A DNA stretch of 64,000 bases from Heterohyrax brucei. Lineage: Eukaryota > Chordata > Mammalia > Hyracoidea > Procaviidae. Positions 45,715 to 55,368 of this stretch are shown here, piece by piece. Location: the NCBI GenBank assembly GCA_028571685.1, contig CM053148.1:91658001-91722000 (forward strand), read 5' to 3'. The translations under genes and the position numbers were made by a program. The notes under the pieces were generated by a model that worked only from the letters and a program-made list of their open reading frames with translations, searched no databases and was not told the origin of the DNA. Within the stretch, counting starts at the first letter, position 1, and each line of letters begins with the position of its first letter.

Positions 45715-45883
45715 TTTTTTTAGAGGTAGGATGAGAAATTGTAAAAGTTAGTATTATCAACATATTAAAATTTCCAATTGTGTTAAAAGATTGCTGGAGA
45801 AACAGACTGAAGATAGTGGATTGACTATATAAATCAGTTGTAATTATAAAAGGATGGATGAAGAATATTAGGATTTGAAAACT

Positions 45884-46740
45884 ACTGGGTTGAACTACGG
45901 GCCTCTAAAAATTTCGTTCCCATAAAAATCCCCAAAACCTCTGAATGTGATTTTATTTGGGAAAAAAAAAAGTCTTTGGAGCCAGACTTGATGGTCAGAT
46001 GTGACTGGAATGTCCCAGGACTGATGCCGTTCCCAAAGTCAGCTTTCAAACTGAGACTGCCCTGGACTCCAAGACATAGCATGATGCTTGTCAACAGTGT
46101 GTTCTTGATTTAAGAAAATACCCGAGACGAACTGGCCAGCTCCCGTCCGGAGGTGAGATTAGGGGCCAGAGGGGGTACAGGAGCTGGCTGAAGGGACACA
46201 GGAAATACAGGGTGGAGAGGAAGAGTGTGCTGTCACAGCACAGGGAGAGAAAAGGGAGATCACGTAACAGTGTGGGTGAGTTTTCGTATGACAAGCTGAC
46301 TTGAATTGTAAACGTTCAATTAAAACACAAACTCACTACCGTCGAGTCTTGTCTGACTCATAAAAATGAAAAAAAAAAAAACTGGTCTCTGCAGATGTCA
46401 TTAAGAATCTCGAGATGCGGAGACTACTGTTGGTTCATCCTAGCCCTAAATGAAATACAGAGTATCCTTTTAAAGCAAAGGCTGATGGACGTTTGAGACA
46501 GACCGAAGAGAATAAGAGGCAGACACACAGAGAGAAGGCGATGTGCAGAGAAACTAGTGTGAGGCGCCCTCAAGTCAAGACGTTTCAGTGGTTGCAGAGG
46601 GCTGGCAGCCGTTAGAAGCTTGTAGGAAGGGTGGAAAGGATTCTTCTCCAGAGCCTCCTGTCAACCTCTTGATTTTGTAAATATGGCTTCTACAACGTGA
46701 GAGAATTTTTCTTTCTGATATTTTAAGCAACCAGTTTATG
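45884..46740 (+). mobile_element. LTR-like element (MaLR/MER type), split by L1
   Basis: It starts GGGTTGAACTACGGGCCTCT with CTGAATGTGATTTTATTTGG. It resumes after the L1 at about 46385 with TCTCTGCAGATGTCATTAAG, then GAGGCAGACACACAGAGAGA, CTTCTCCAGAGCCTCCTG and GTGAGAGAATTTTTCTTTCT. The order matches an old mammalian LTR-type repeat (...TTATTTGGAAAYAGGGTCTT TGCAGATG... ending near the AATAAA-like region). Family name not certain. Confidence 0.62.
45978..46375 (+). mobile_element. L1 3' UTR insertion with a SINE-derived 3' extension
   Basis: GAGCCAGACTTGATGGTC, ACAGGAGCTGGCTGAAGG, CAGGGAGAGAAAAGGGAG and GTATGACAAGCTGACTTGAA match the L1 3' UTR at 32850-33260 reversed. Past the normal end (TTAAAACACAA) it continues into CTCACTACCGTCGAGTCTTG, a reverse AfroSINE piece, then an A-rich tail ending at about 46380. 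Short direct repeats flank it (AAGTCTTTG at 45970-45978 and GGTCTCTG at 46385-46392). Confidence 0.78.
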
Positions 46741-46818
46741 GTCTGTCTGTCTGTCTGTCTTTCTCTCTCTCTCTCTTTTTTCTCTCTCTCTCTTTCTTCC
46801 TTTCTCTCTCTTTCTTTG
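46741..46818. repeat. (CTGT)n/(CT)n microsatellite
   Basis: GTCTGTCTGTCTGTCTTTC changing to CTCTCTCTCT and TTTCTCTC. About 78 bases of polypyrimidine. Confidence 0.95.
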
Positions 46819-46829
46819 TGGCTGCTTCT

Positions 46830-46988
46830 GGAGCCCTGGTGATTGATGATTCAGTGGTTAAGAGATCCCCTTGCAATCAAAAAGTCAGCAGTTGGAATCC
46901 ACTGGTGGCTCCTTAGAAACCCTTCGGGCCGGTTCTCATCTCACCGCTAGAGCACTGTGAGTGGGAAGTGACCCAATGGCAATGACTC
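46830..46988 (+). mobile_element. AfroSINE, short form
   Basis: GGAGCCCTGGTGATTGATGA (small insertion in the head), GTCAGCAGTTGGAATCCACT, GAAACCCTTCGGGCCGGTTC, GACCCAATGGCAATGACTC. It directly follows the polypyrimidine repeat. Confidence 0.9.
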
Positions 46989-47296
46989 AGGAAACTAATG
47001 CAATGACTTTCCAGTTTACTGACTTAGGAGAATAGATGGACAGTGCTGGCATGAAGTCAAGACAGTAAATAGAGAAGCACGAGTGGTTTCAGGGAAAAGT
47101 GTGGTCAGTTAACATTGACTTTAAGTTCTGCATGCCAAAAATTGAGTTTTTTTCCCCCCCTATAGGTGACGCAGTGTGAAAATATCTATATTGCCTGGAT
47201 AGAGACGTTGATTGATTAGTTATTAATTGATTCTTGGCAGTGTTATTTTAGGAAGATCCTAGAAGTTTCAGGAAAACAATGTATTTTGCAGACTAA

Positions 47297-47350
47297 TAAC
47301 ACCTTTTGGATAGCAACCCTAGCACTTGACCGCTGTGGCTCCAGGATTTC
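47297..47350 (-). mobile_element. AfroSINE head fragment
   Basis: TAACACCTTTTGGATAGCAA, CCCTAGCACTTGACCGCTGT and CCAGGATTTC correspond to the reversed tRNA-like head only. Confidence 0.65.
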
Positions 47351-48401
47351 TCTTACAACCATAGTAGGGTGGAAAAAAAATGAAAGTTAGATTTTGCGTC
47401 ATCAGTGAAAGAATTTACAAATAAACACAGAAATAAGTCTAGAATGAATCCTGTGATATTTGACTGAAGTTAGAGTCATGGTTAATATAGGTATATAGAT
47501 AAAACCAAGATATATAGATAGGCAGATAAATTAATTATAGACGTGTGAAGATATATGGATTAAGATACATACACTTCCTCCCTAGCTCTGTTCCTTGAGT
47601 GTGCTTCGAAGCCGTAACACCCCAAAAGGTCTTGGGGTGTTTCTCCAACGGAAGAAATCAGGCTTCCTTGGAAAAATGACATTTACTGTGCTGGGATGTT
47701 CAAGTCGCCTCTGAAACACCTTTGAACTCTCAGAAAATAAGAACGTGCTCAAAAACCAAAGGAAGGGCGCAGGAAAAAAGGACACATGAACCAATGTGAC
47801 AGTGTATCGCATGGCCAAACTGGGAACAGGTTGAACCAAAACTAAACACATACTATTGAATTATAATGCAAAGGATGCAACAAGTAAAAGAGAACGTGCT
47901 GGTGTGAGTACCTGAATAAATACGTAAGTGGGAGAGGAGTTTTCTTGTGGAGTGTCAAATAATATATGTAGATACTGCCCCCTTCAGGAGGGTATTTTAA
48001 ACTTTCCTCTCCTCCCTGAGCGTGGAAAAGAGAAGTAGAAAGCTAGACAAAGGTGAAGTCTACAGATGTTCTCTTAGCCAAGTGATCAAGTTCAACATCA
48101 TCGGTGACACCAGCGTAGTTTCTCGCACTGCATCCAATCACATAACACACCCCATCACGTAATGGGACCAGAAAACTATTTCACATCTGTAGTATTGTGG
48201 GTCAAATCCCATCATTTTATACTAACCAATAGGAAAACATCAGGCAGTCTGAGCCGTTCTGCTGTTCTGTATATTTCAGTTCTATTGTGTGACTTGTTTG
48301 TGTTTCCAACCCAACCAGAAACTTTGTGGCATCCAGATTTGATGTACTTATCATCAACAGGATTCTGGACAACTATGTGGAAATATGAGCTAATTCTCCA
48401 T
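47351..48401. other. unassigned sequence
   Basis: Open frames of up to about 90 codons on both strands (47582-47851 minus, 48162-48446 plus) show no recognisable domain. No transposon recognised. Confidence 0.35.
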
Positions 48402-48620
48402 AACTCTTTAGCTAGAGTCACAGAAAGCATTACTAAATTTGGATAAATAAGGCACCAGTCCTAGGACTTAATCAGACAGCACAGAGAGTCGTTAGCTGCT
48501 TAGGAGGGTACAACTCTTTAACTAGAGTCACAGAAAGCATTACTAAATTTGGATAAATAAGGCACCAGTCTTAGGACTTAACCAGACAGCACAGAGAGTC
48601 GTTAGCGGCTTAGGAGGGTG
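48402..48620. repeat. 110-base tandem duplication
   Basis: Unit 1 is 48402-48511 and unit 2 is 48512-48620. Both contain AGAGTCACAGAAAGCATTAC, GGCACCAGTC and CAGACAGCACAGAGAGTCGT. Four substitutions are visible (GCTAG/ACTAG, CCTAG/CTTAG, AATCA/AACCA, GCTGC/GCGGC). Confidence 0.96.
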
Positions 48621-50208
48621 TGAAAAGTTTGCTACAATACTCACGGAAAATGCAAGGTGATCTCTGAGGGAAAAGGAGTGTCTGCAGATGCCGAACACAT
48701 GGAAGTGCAGATTAAACATAACCTCAGGAGGTTTCTTCAGAGAGACACAGAAGACCCACTGACAGCCCTGACAGCCTTGTTTCTAACCTCTTCTATCAGA
48801 GTTCAGCCTCCTCGGACAGCTCATAAAGGTCTGGTCAGTAACTGGCAGGAAAGTACAACTTCTCAGAAAATTTTCCTTCTTTCTGCATCCTGTAGATTTT
48901 ATTTTGCAAGTGTTTGCTGTCACTTTAACACTTGTAATGAAAGCAATCAACACTCATGTTCTCTGGCGTTCATGGCACTGCATATGGAATCTATATGATA
49001 ATTGAATACTTCATGTTGTTCAGTTCTATTAAGCATGGTTGCTCTACCTGTCTAAAACCACCACTGCTGTTTATCTTTTCCGTTGATAGTATATTTCTAG
49101 ATGGATGCTAGCTGTGTTTTCTATCCTAGCTGTGTACTAGAAAATAACTCTCATTGTAAATGTGAGTCATATTGACTGATCGGCTATACCTTCGAAGCAA
49201 AGCTAAAGATTCCAGAGATTCCTGATGAGTAATGCGCTATTTCTAGAGTTCATTTCCTAGCAGTTATTCTGTGCAATGGATGCATGTGTTTTTTTTTCTG
49301 GAGCAAAATAGAACATAATTAGAAAAGGAAAATGTGGACAAAAACACAGATTTTTATTATCTTGTATCCTTCTCTAAGGTCTAAAGAGATGTGATTTCAA
49401 GGAAGATTTAATAATTTCTAATGACATTCCTTGATAAAATAATCATGGAAAATCAATCTAGTAGATTGCTACTTATTTTGATTATAGTTCTGAGTTCCGT
49501 CAAAGCATTAAATAATTAGTATTTAAAACAATTATGCCAATTTAGATTTAAAAAAGCAATTAATGACTCTTCCTATGGATTTTTGAATAGCCAAGCAAGT
49601 CATTTTTGCTATTTAGGTCAGGGTGAACTTTTGAATCGGATATTTTAGTTAACCGCTACAAAGCTTTTGTTTGTCTTAAAATGTCATTCGGTACCTTTTC
49701 TTAAGCAACTTAATATGTTAGAATGTTTGCATGCCTTTGAGAAACTTCAAACAGAAGTGTAAAGCAGGAACAGCCAATTAACCATTTTATTATGAAAGTA
49801 ATCCAGTGACCTTATGATACTGAGCAGTTTCCAGACTAAGACTGATTAAGAGGAAAGGTCTAGCCATCTATTTCCACGATTCAGCCACAGAAAAGCCTAT
49901 GGATCGCAACCATCTCATCTATAACCAAACATGGGATGACACAAGACCAGGCATCATTTTGTTCTGTTTTGTGTAGGGCCATAAAAAGTTAGGGGCCAGC
50001 TAGAAAGCAGTTAACACTAATAACAATCCAATGACCCAACAATTCCTCATTCATCTGTATACCTAGCAACATCTACGTGATCCCTCAGGAGACATACACA
50101 CTACAAAAAGTAGACTATGGCTTCAGGAATCATACCTATTTAGTCTATCTATAAACATACAGCTATACTGCATGAAACCATTTTTACAATAGTTAAGCAA
50201 AGAAACAT
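48621..50208. other. unassigned sequence, possibly single copy
   Basis: A 113-codon plus-strand frame (48657-48998) lacks domain signature. The stretch 49980-50180 may hold a decayed L1 3' UTR (weak). Otherwise nothing. Confidence 0.35.
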
Positions 50209-50358
50209 TGGTTGCATAGTGGTTAAAAGCTCTGGTTGCTAACCCAAAGTCAGCAATTTGAATGCACATGATATTCCTTGGAAACTCTGTGGGATGGTTC
50301 CTGTCTGTCCTGTAGATTTCTATCAGCCAAAATTGACTAGATGGCTATGGGTTTGGTT
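50209..50358 (+). mobile_element. AfroSINE, short form
   Basis: ATTGGTTGCATAGTGGTTAA, CTGGTTGCTAACCCAAAGTC, CCTTGGAAACTCTGTGGGAT, AATTGACTAGATGGCTATGG. Confidence 0.88.
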
Positions 50359-50434
50359 TTATTTTGCTAAATGTCAGTAAGACAAATTATTTATATGTTT
50401 ATTATACGTCATTCCTGTACTTTATTGTACACAT

Positions 50435-50620
50435 AGTTGCTACTGTTATTGGGTGCTATTGAGTATGGTCCATTTCATAGCAACCAGATGTACAACAGAA
50501 CCAATCACCGCCCAATCTTGCATCATCCTCGCAGTCGTTGCTATGTATGAGCCAAACGTTGCAGCTGCTGTGTCAGTCCATCTTGTTGAAGGTCATCCTT
50601 TTTTTTTAATTCTTGACTCA
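50435..50620 (-). mobile_element. RTE 3' end fragment
   Basis: TTGGGTGCTATTGAGTATGG, CATAGCAACCAGATGTACAA, CATCATCCTCGCAGTCGTTG and GTCAGTCCATCTTGTTGAAG follow the reversed RTE 3' end in order. No ORF part of note. Confidence 0.78.
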
Positions 50621-51068
50621 CTATACATAGATAACATTATTATTAAACCAAAAGCAAAAGATTGATACATAATTCATTTTAGTGGATTTCCATGGGGAAT
50701 AGTAGAGAGGTCACAACATGGGACACAGAAGAAAATGAACATTGCTTCAATGATAGTAGCAGTACTTTTTTGTTTTTTAATTCTGGTTCACAACAATCGC
50801 TCTTGGGATTGCCCATTTTTCCACCGAGTAAAATGTTAAAAACGTTAATAGAATTGTTATTTACTTGTTTTCTTTGATGCTTCTTTCATTTACCCCTTAG
50901 CAGTTTTCCTATTAAATCTGAACTGAATCCATGTGGATTATACAAAGACTAAAAACAATGCCTATAAGGAGAAAACTTATTTCTAAGTGATCTCCGGTTA
51001 GTTAAAATGCAACTAGGAGGACTGACATTTATAAAATTTATAGAATATGTTTTTATAAACAATGAAGA
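50621..51068. other. unassigned sequence
   Basis: Nothing recognised. Confidence 0.4.
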
Positions 51069-51225
51069 GGAAACCCTGTTGGTGTAGTGGGTTCAGTGCT
51101 ACCTCTGCTAACCAAAAGGTTGCCAGTTCAAATCCTCCAGGCACTCCTTGGAAACTCTGTGGGGCAGTTTTACTCTGATCCCTAGGGTCACTGTGAGTCA
51201 GACCCGACTCCATAGCACTAGGTTT
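51069..51225 (+). mobile_element. AfroSINE, complete, CACTAGG-type tail
   Basis: GGAAACCCTGTTGGTGTAGT, AAAAGGTTGCCAGTTCAAAT, TTTTACTCTGATCCCTAGGG, GACCCGACTCCATAGCACTA. The CCTAGGGTC...GACCCGACTC...GCACT tail is the type seen in the 3'-only stubs. Confidence 0.92.
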
Positions 51226-51299
51226 GAAGCAGTGAAGACGTGAAAGATCAAAAGCAAAGATTAAAACACTATAACTATCATCCATTGCTCATGGGAATG

Positions 51300-51775
51300 A
51301 AAAGTGGTATAACCAAGGGGAAGAACAATTTGTGGGTTTCTCAGACAGTTTAATGTAGAGCTGTCATATAACTCAGCAGTCCCAGTCCTCAGTGTGTAGT
51401 CAGAAGAGTAGAAAGCAGGAAAATAAACAGAAACCTGAAAATCCTCAGTATGTAGTCAGAAGACTAGAAAGCAGGAAGAAAAAGAGAAACACCAAAATTC
51501 ACTGAAGTACTTTTCAAAATATCAAAAAGAGAGAAACAACCAAATATCGATCAGCAGCTGAACAGATAAACAAAATGTGATATAAACATACAAAGGAATA
51601 TTACTCATCCATGATGAAATATGAAGTCCTGTTGCATGCCACAGTATGAGTGAACTTAGGAAATATTATACTAAAAGGAAGTAAGTCAATGGCTAAAAGG
51701 CAACTACTCTATAATTTCACTTACATGAAGCAAGCAAACGAGAAACTAAAAGTTGTTAGTGCGTATTACCAAAAA
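51300..51775 (+). mobile_element. old L1 3' UTR remnant
   Basis: GTGGTATAACCAAGGGGAAG, CAGCAGTCCCAG, AACAGATAAACAAAATGTGA, GGAATATTACTCATCCATGA and AGTATGAGTGAACTTAGGAA follow the order of the 3' end of ancient L1M elements. It contains the 56-base duplication. Confidence 0.65.
51386..51497. repeat. 56-base tandem duplication in L1 remnant
   Basis: TCCTCAGTGTGTAGTCAGAA at 51386 recurs as TCCTCAGTATGTAGTCAGAA at 51442. Both run on through TAGAAAGCAGGA. The second half of the unit is more diverged. Confidence 0.88.
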
Positions 51776-51832
51776 AGGGAAGGAAGGAGGTAGCATGGAG
51801 GGAGAGGGGAAGGGAGGGAGGGAGGGAGGGGG
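51776..51832. repeat. purine-rich (GGGA)n microsatellite
   Basis: GGAAGGAGGTAGCATGGAGG then GGGAAGGGAGGGAGGGAGGG: about 55 bases of almost pure purine. Confidence 0.93.
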
Positions 51833-51968
51833 CGTTTATGCTGACAAGGCATTCAGTTTATTCTCTTGGTGGTGGGATGATTCAGAAAAGGAGAGCTATG
51901 TAATGGTTATACAATGTTTATACAATGAAAAATGTGATCAGTGTCAGTGATTTATTGTTGTTGTTCTT

Positions 51969-52040
51969 CAGTACCACTGAGTTTATTTCACCTCCTAGAG
52001 ACTCCGTGTCACAGAGTAGAATTGCTGCATAGTGTTTTCT
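51969..52040 (-). mobile_element. AfroSINE fragment (tail and body)
   Basis: ACCACTGAGTTTATTTCACC, CCGTGTCACAGAGTAGAATT, GCATAGTGTTTTCTAG; no head. Confidence 0.68.
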
Positions 52041-52054
52041 AGTCTATAGTCTAT

Positions 52055-52210
52055 ATGGTCGTTAGTGGTTGTGTACTGCATCTGCTAACCAAAAGGTCGG
52101 CAATTCAAATCCACCAGGCACTCCTTGGCAACTCTATGGAGCAGTTCTGCTCTATCCAATAATGTCAGTATGATCTGGAATCAACTCAAAGGCAGTACAT
52201 TTGGTTTTTT
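52055..52210 (+). mobile_element. AfroSINE, short form
   Basis: CGTTAGTGGTTGTGTACTGC, CGGCAATTCAAATCCACCAG, ACTCTATGGAGCAGTTCTGC, GGAATCAACTCAAAGGCAGT. The tail leads into the T11-A11 block at 52214. Confidence 0.9.
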
Positions 52211-52213
52211 GTC

Positions 52214-52235
52214 TTTTTTTTTTTAAAAAAAAAAA
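52214..52235. repeat. poly(T)-poly(A) junction
   Basis: T11 then A11 directly after a SINE tail. Confidence 0.95.
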
Positions 52236-53117
52236 CAACATCTTTATAGAAGAGAAAAAGGTAGTCTTTCTACTATGAAACAGAAAATTTTCCATGTAGA
52301 AATTATTGGATTGGGAAAAGTTAATGTTTGAGTATTTTCACCAAAACAAAGACAGTTAATATTGGCATAACATATTTTAATCAGGAAAGATAATGAGATA
52401 CTTTAAACTTGACATTACACTTTTCTGTTGTCATTGCTTGTACCATCTTTCCAGTGGAGCACTGATATTCATACTTGAGCTATTTAATTCACCTGTCATT
52501 GATCTTAGTCTAGCTGGAATAAACTGTACCCGTATCTTTAACAGCTATGTGTGGCAAAGCCTGAATTAGTCTTGCACACTACAGCTATTAGATGCGGAGA
52601 AAGCGAACTGACAATACCAATTTTTTCTTGCCAGATTTTTGAAGCATTCTTTCTCTAGTTTGGCTTTAACTTAAAAAAAAAGACCAATCCAGTTACCCAG
52701 CAGCTGTCTTCCTTGCACAAGAGACATTCTTCCTGTAACTTTTCATTTAAAAATATTTAATGAGACTCACAAATGGCTTCAAAAGATTGGAGACCTCAAA
52801 TATGTGAAGTTAATCTTTATAAAAAGTGTTTTATTCTGAATTTTACAAAGACTACATAAACCTGCCATTGTCTGTCGAAGTATCCTGCAACTTCAAATAA
52901 TTATTATTCCTGGCATATTCATATACTACTGAATAATTCTCATCTTCATTACTAGATTTCATGCAGCAATATAAAAAAGATTCTTTTTAGTTATGATTTT
53001 TTTTTAATCTCTTGTGTCAAAATGTATGCTATTCCGTGAGCATTCCTGGGTATTTTCTGTAATGCTGAAAGCTATGTAACTGAAGAATAATATGTGTGGA
53101 GTGTTTAGGAAAAAAAA
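52236..53117. other. unassigned sequence
   Basis: No feature recognised. Confidence 0.4.
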
Positions 53118-53119
53118 AA

Positions 53120-53147
53120 TGTGTGTGTGTGTGTGTGTGTGTGTGTA
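53120..53147. repeat. (TG)n microsatellite
   Basis: Fourteen TG units; then ACACATATATACACATGTGTG, a mixed continuation. Confidence 0.95.
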
Positions 53148-53352
53148 TACCCATACACATATATACACATGTGTGTGTATAAAGGGTCCACCAATAATGG
53201 CATCCTATTTTTGAAAGCTTCAATAGTGGTATTTATAAAGCTATAGTGGCCATATTTATCATGTTTGTTTATTTTTTTATTAGTCTTGAAAAATAGCCTT
53301 AAAAAAATTACATGATTCCACAATGCAAAGAAATTAAAGTTTATTATCAAAA

Positions 53353-54031
53353 TGTGTGTTGTTTGCTAAACATTCCTTTCATTATATGAAACTTACGATG
53401 CACATAATCATCCCACCGAGAGAACAATTCAACATTTGATCAAAAAATTTCAGACACCTGAGTCTGTTGCCAGTCAGACGCCTGTGCATGAATGCAAAAC
53501 ATCGTCACCGTGCGTCAGTGTCCATGAGAATCCATCCCAATCGGCTTTTCGCTGAACACAAGAACTGGCCATTCGTCAATCGCAACTTGGCTGAGTTTGC
53601 ATCTGAATGTGAAGTTTTACCCTTACAAAACTGTTTTAACTCAAGAACTGAAGTCTAGTGACCATAGCTTGCACCTTACATTTGCTGACTGAGCTCTGGC
53701 ACAATTGAAAGCTGGCTCTGGTTTTGGCTGAAAAATCATCTCCAACGATGAGGACCATTTTTGGATGAAGGGTTTTGTTAACAAAACTCTCACGTTTGGA
53801 GCAATGCGAATCCAATGCAGATTTAAGAATTCCCCTTTCATCCCCTAGAATTTACCGTTGGGTGTGGATTTTGGTCTGAGGAATAATTGGCCCTTGCTTT
53901 TTTCAGGATGAGTGAGGAGAGGCTGTGACTGTCAGTGGTGAAAAATATTGGGCTATGATATTTGGTTTGGGGGGGCTCTATTTGGAAGGTGTCATGGCAG
54001 CCATTTACCTGAAGTTCTTTTCCACACATAA
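53353..54031 (+). pseudogene. decayed Tc1/mariner transposase, insect-type
   Basis: A transposase is readable from N- to C-terminus across several frameshifts and stops. The N-terminal helix-turn-helix reads YETYDAHNHPTERTIQHLIK then KFQTPESVAS. A linker (VSVHENPSQSAFR) and YPYKTVLTQELKSSDH follow. Next is ISNDEDHFWMKGFVNK, where the family has its first catalytic Asp (FSDEAHF-type), then ANPMQI, FPFHPLEFTVGCGFW and GIIGPCFFQDE. The second-Asp region (normally WFQQDGA) is missing, and the sequence jumps to CHGSHLPEVLFHT with the terminal stop at 54029-54031. In known relatives these motifs belong to a Tc1/mariner lineage found mostly in insects. It is unrelated to the mariner at 44 kb. Confidence 0.87.
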
Positions 54032-54308
54032 TGCCATCAAACGTGCTTCCAAATAAGAAAACAATTAAAACTGTATCGTTTACACAACTTGTTTTATTCA
54101 AATTCAAAGATAGGACGTGCTCATTGGAAGACACTTTCCTTACAGAATTGAGGTTTGAGGCCAAATAACAGAAGGTTTGGAATGTCAAGGGCTTTGAATA
54201 AATGCACTGAAGAGATGATCACCTATTTAAAACAGCAAACAAATAAACCAAAAAGGTAAATTTAAAGGTGTCTAAGATGCACTTGGCCATTGGCTTGGCA
54301 AGATTTGA
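54032..54308. other. flank of transposase remnant
   Basis: Probably includes the 3' untranslated part of the transposon; no convincing terminal inverted repeat found. A possible left end lies in 53180-53350. Confidence 0.4.
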
Positions 54309-54464
54309 AAATGCTGGTGGCGTAGTGGTTAAGTGCTGTACTTTCTAACCAAAAGGTCAGCAGGTCAAATCCACCAGGCATCCTCACAAACTATGGGACA
54401 GTTCTGCTGTCCTACAGAGTCGCTAGGAGTCAGACCTGACTCGACGGCAGTGGGTTTGGTTTTG
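54309..54464 (+). mobile_element. AfroSINE, short form, well preserved
   Basis: AATGCTGGTGGCGTAGTGGT, AAAAGGTCAGCAGGTCAAAT, GTCGCTAGGAGTCAGACCTG and ACTCGACGGCAGTGGGTTTG. Several CpG sites survive (GGCGTAG, GTCGC, CTCGACGG), so this is among the younger SINE copies. Confidence 0.93.
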
Positions 54465-55368
54465 GATTTTTGGTAAACAGGTTTATTTTTCTTTCATCAC
54501 ATAAAATCTAGAACTAATGATTGGAGTTAGTTCATTATCATCAATTAGCTCATTGTCATCAATGTCATCAAGCATTCTAATAGCTCTTGTACTAGTCTTA
54601 GAAATAGTGATTTTATCTTTTTTTTGTTATCTCATGAATTCAAAATGGCTGCCCAAATTATATACATCATGTTCATCAGTCGGATCTGACTCAACGGCAC
54701 TTGGTTGGCTCATCAAAACCAAACAGAAGTGTGTCAGGGTGAAATAATGTACATCGATCCTCATTTATTATGAAATTTAAAACTTTCCCATGAACTGAGA
54801 GCATATGTAAGCTTACATCTCATTGACCAAAGCTGTCATAGAGTTAATGAAATGGTTGCTCCCAAATGAAAATTTAGTAAAGTACGTAATCCTCCAAGTA
54901 CGATTTGTAAATCACTTTCCAATGAAAAGCTTTTCTGTGAAATGGAGTTTCTGTACACAAATAACAGCGACGTTGATGGACTCAGTAAAGTATTTCAGCA
55001 GATCAGCCCTGGGAGAGAGGAATATAAACCGGATGGCAGTATGGTTGCTGTTGTCTGTTTTGTTGTTTGTTTTGACAGTAATGACATCTACTGGCAGTAA
55101 TGATGACATCTATTGGGTAAATGGTCATAGAAATGAAAAGCAGGAAAAAGAGAGAGTGATGCTTTGGAAATAACATTAACAGGCTGAAATAATTAAATGA
55201 TATGGAGGAATAAGGAGTAAGGAATAAGTCAATGAGTTCACAGTTAAGATACCACAGAAAACATGTAAGAAGTTAGCTACAAATAATGTTTGAAATTCTA
55301 GTTTGTAGGTGATTGGGGCAGACAGATAAGAAGCAATGAGAAAAAAAATAAATAACATTTTTTTTTTG
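54465..55368. other. unassigned sequence
   Basis: A SINE-tail stub (CAGTCGGATCTGACTCAACG, then GCACTTGGTTGG) lies at 54677-54708. The 116-codon frame at 54823-55173 has no recognised domain. Confidence 0.4.

Noticed and set aside
47582..48446. Pair of 70-95 codon frames on opposite strands
   Set aside because: Overlapping shadows with no family signature; the region is only listed as unassigned.
48657..48998. 113-codon plus-strand open frame
   Set aside because: No domain, no family motif, no splice or poly(A) context; long frames of this size occur by chance in 64 kb.
53173..53350. Possible left terminal repeat of the mariner fossil (AAAGGGTCCACCAATAATGG)
   Set aside because: I could not find its inverted partner downstream of 54031, so it is not annotated as a TIR.
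54823..55173. 116-codon plus-strand frame with one hydrophobic stretch
   Set aside because: A single hydrophobic segment (AVWLLLSVLLFVLTVM) is not enough; no homology or gene context.
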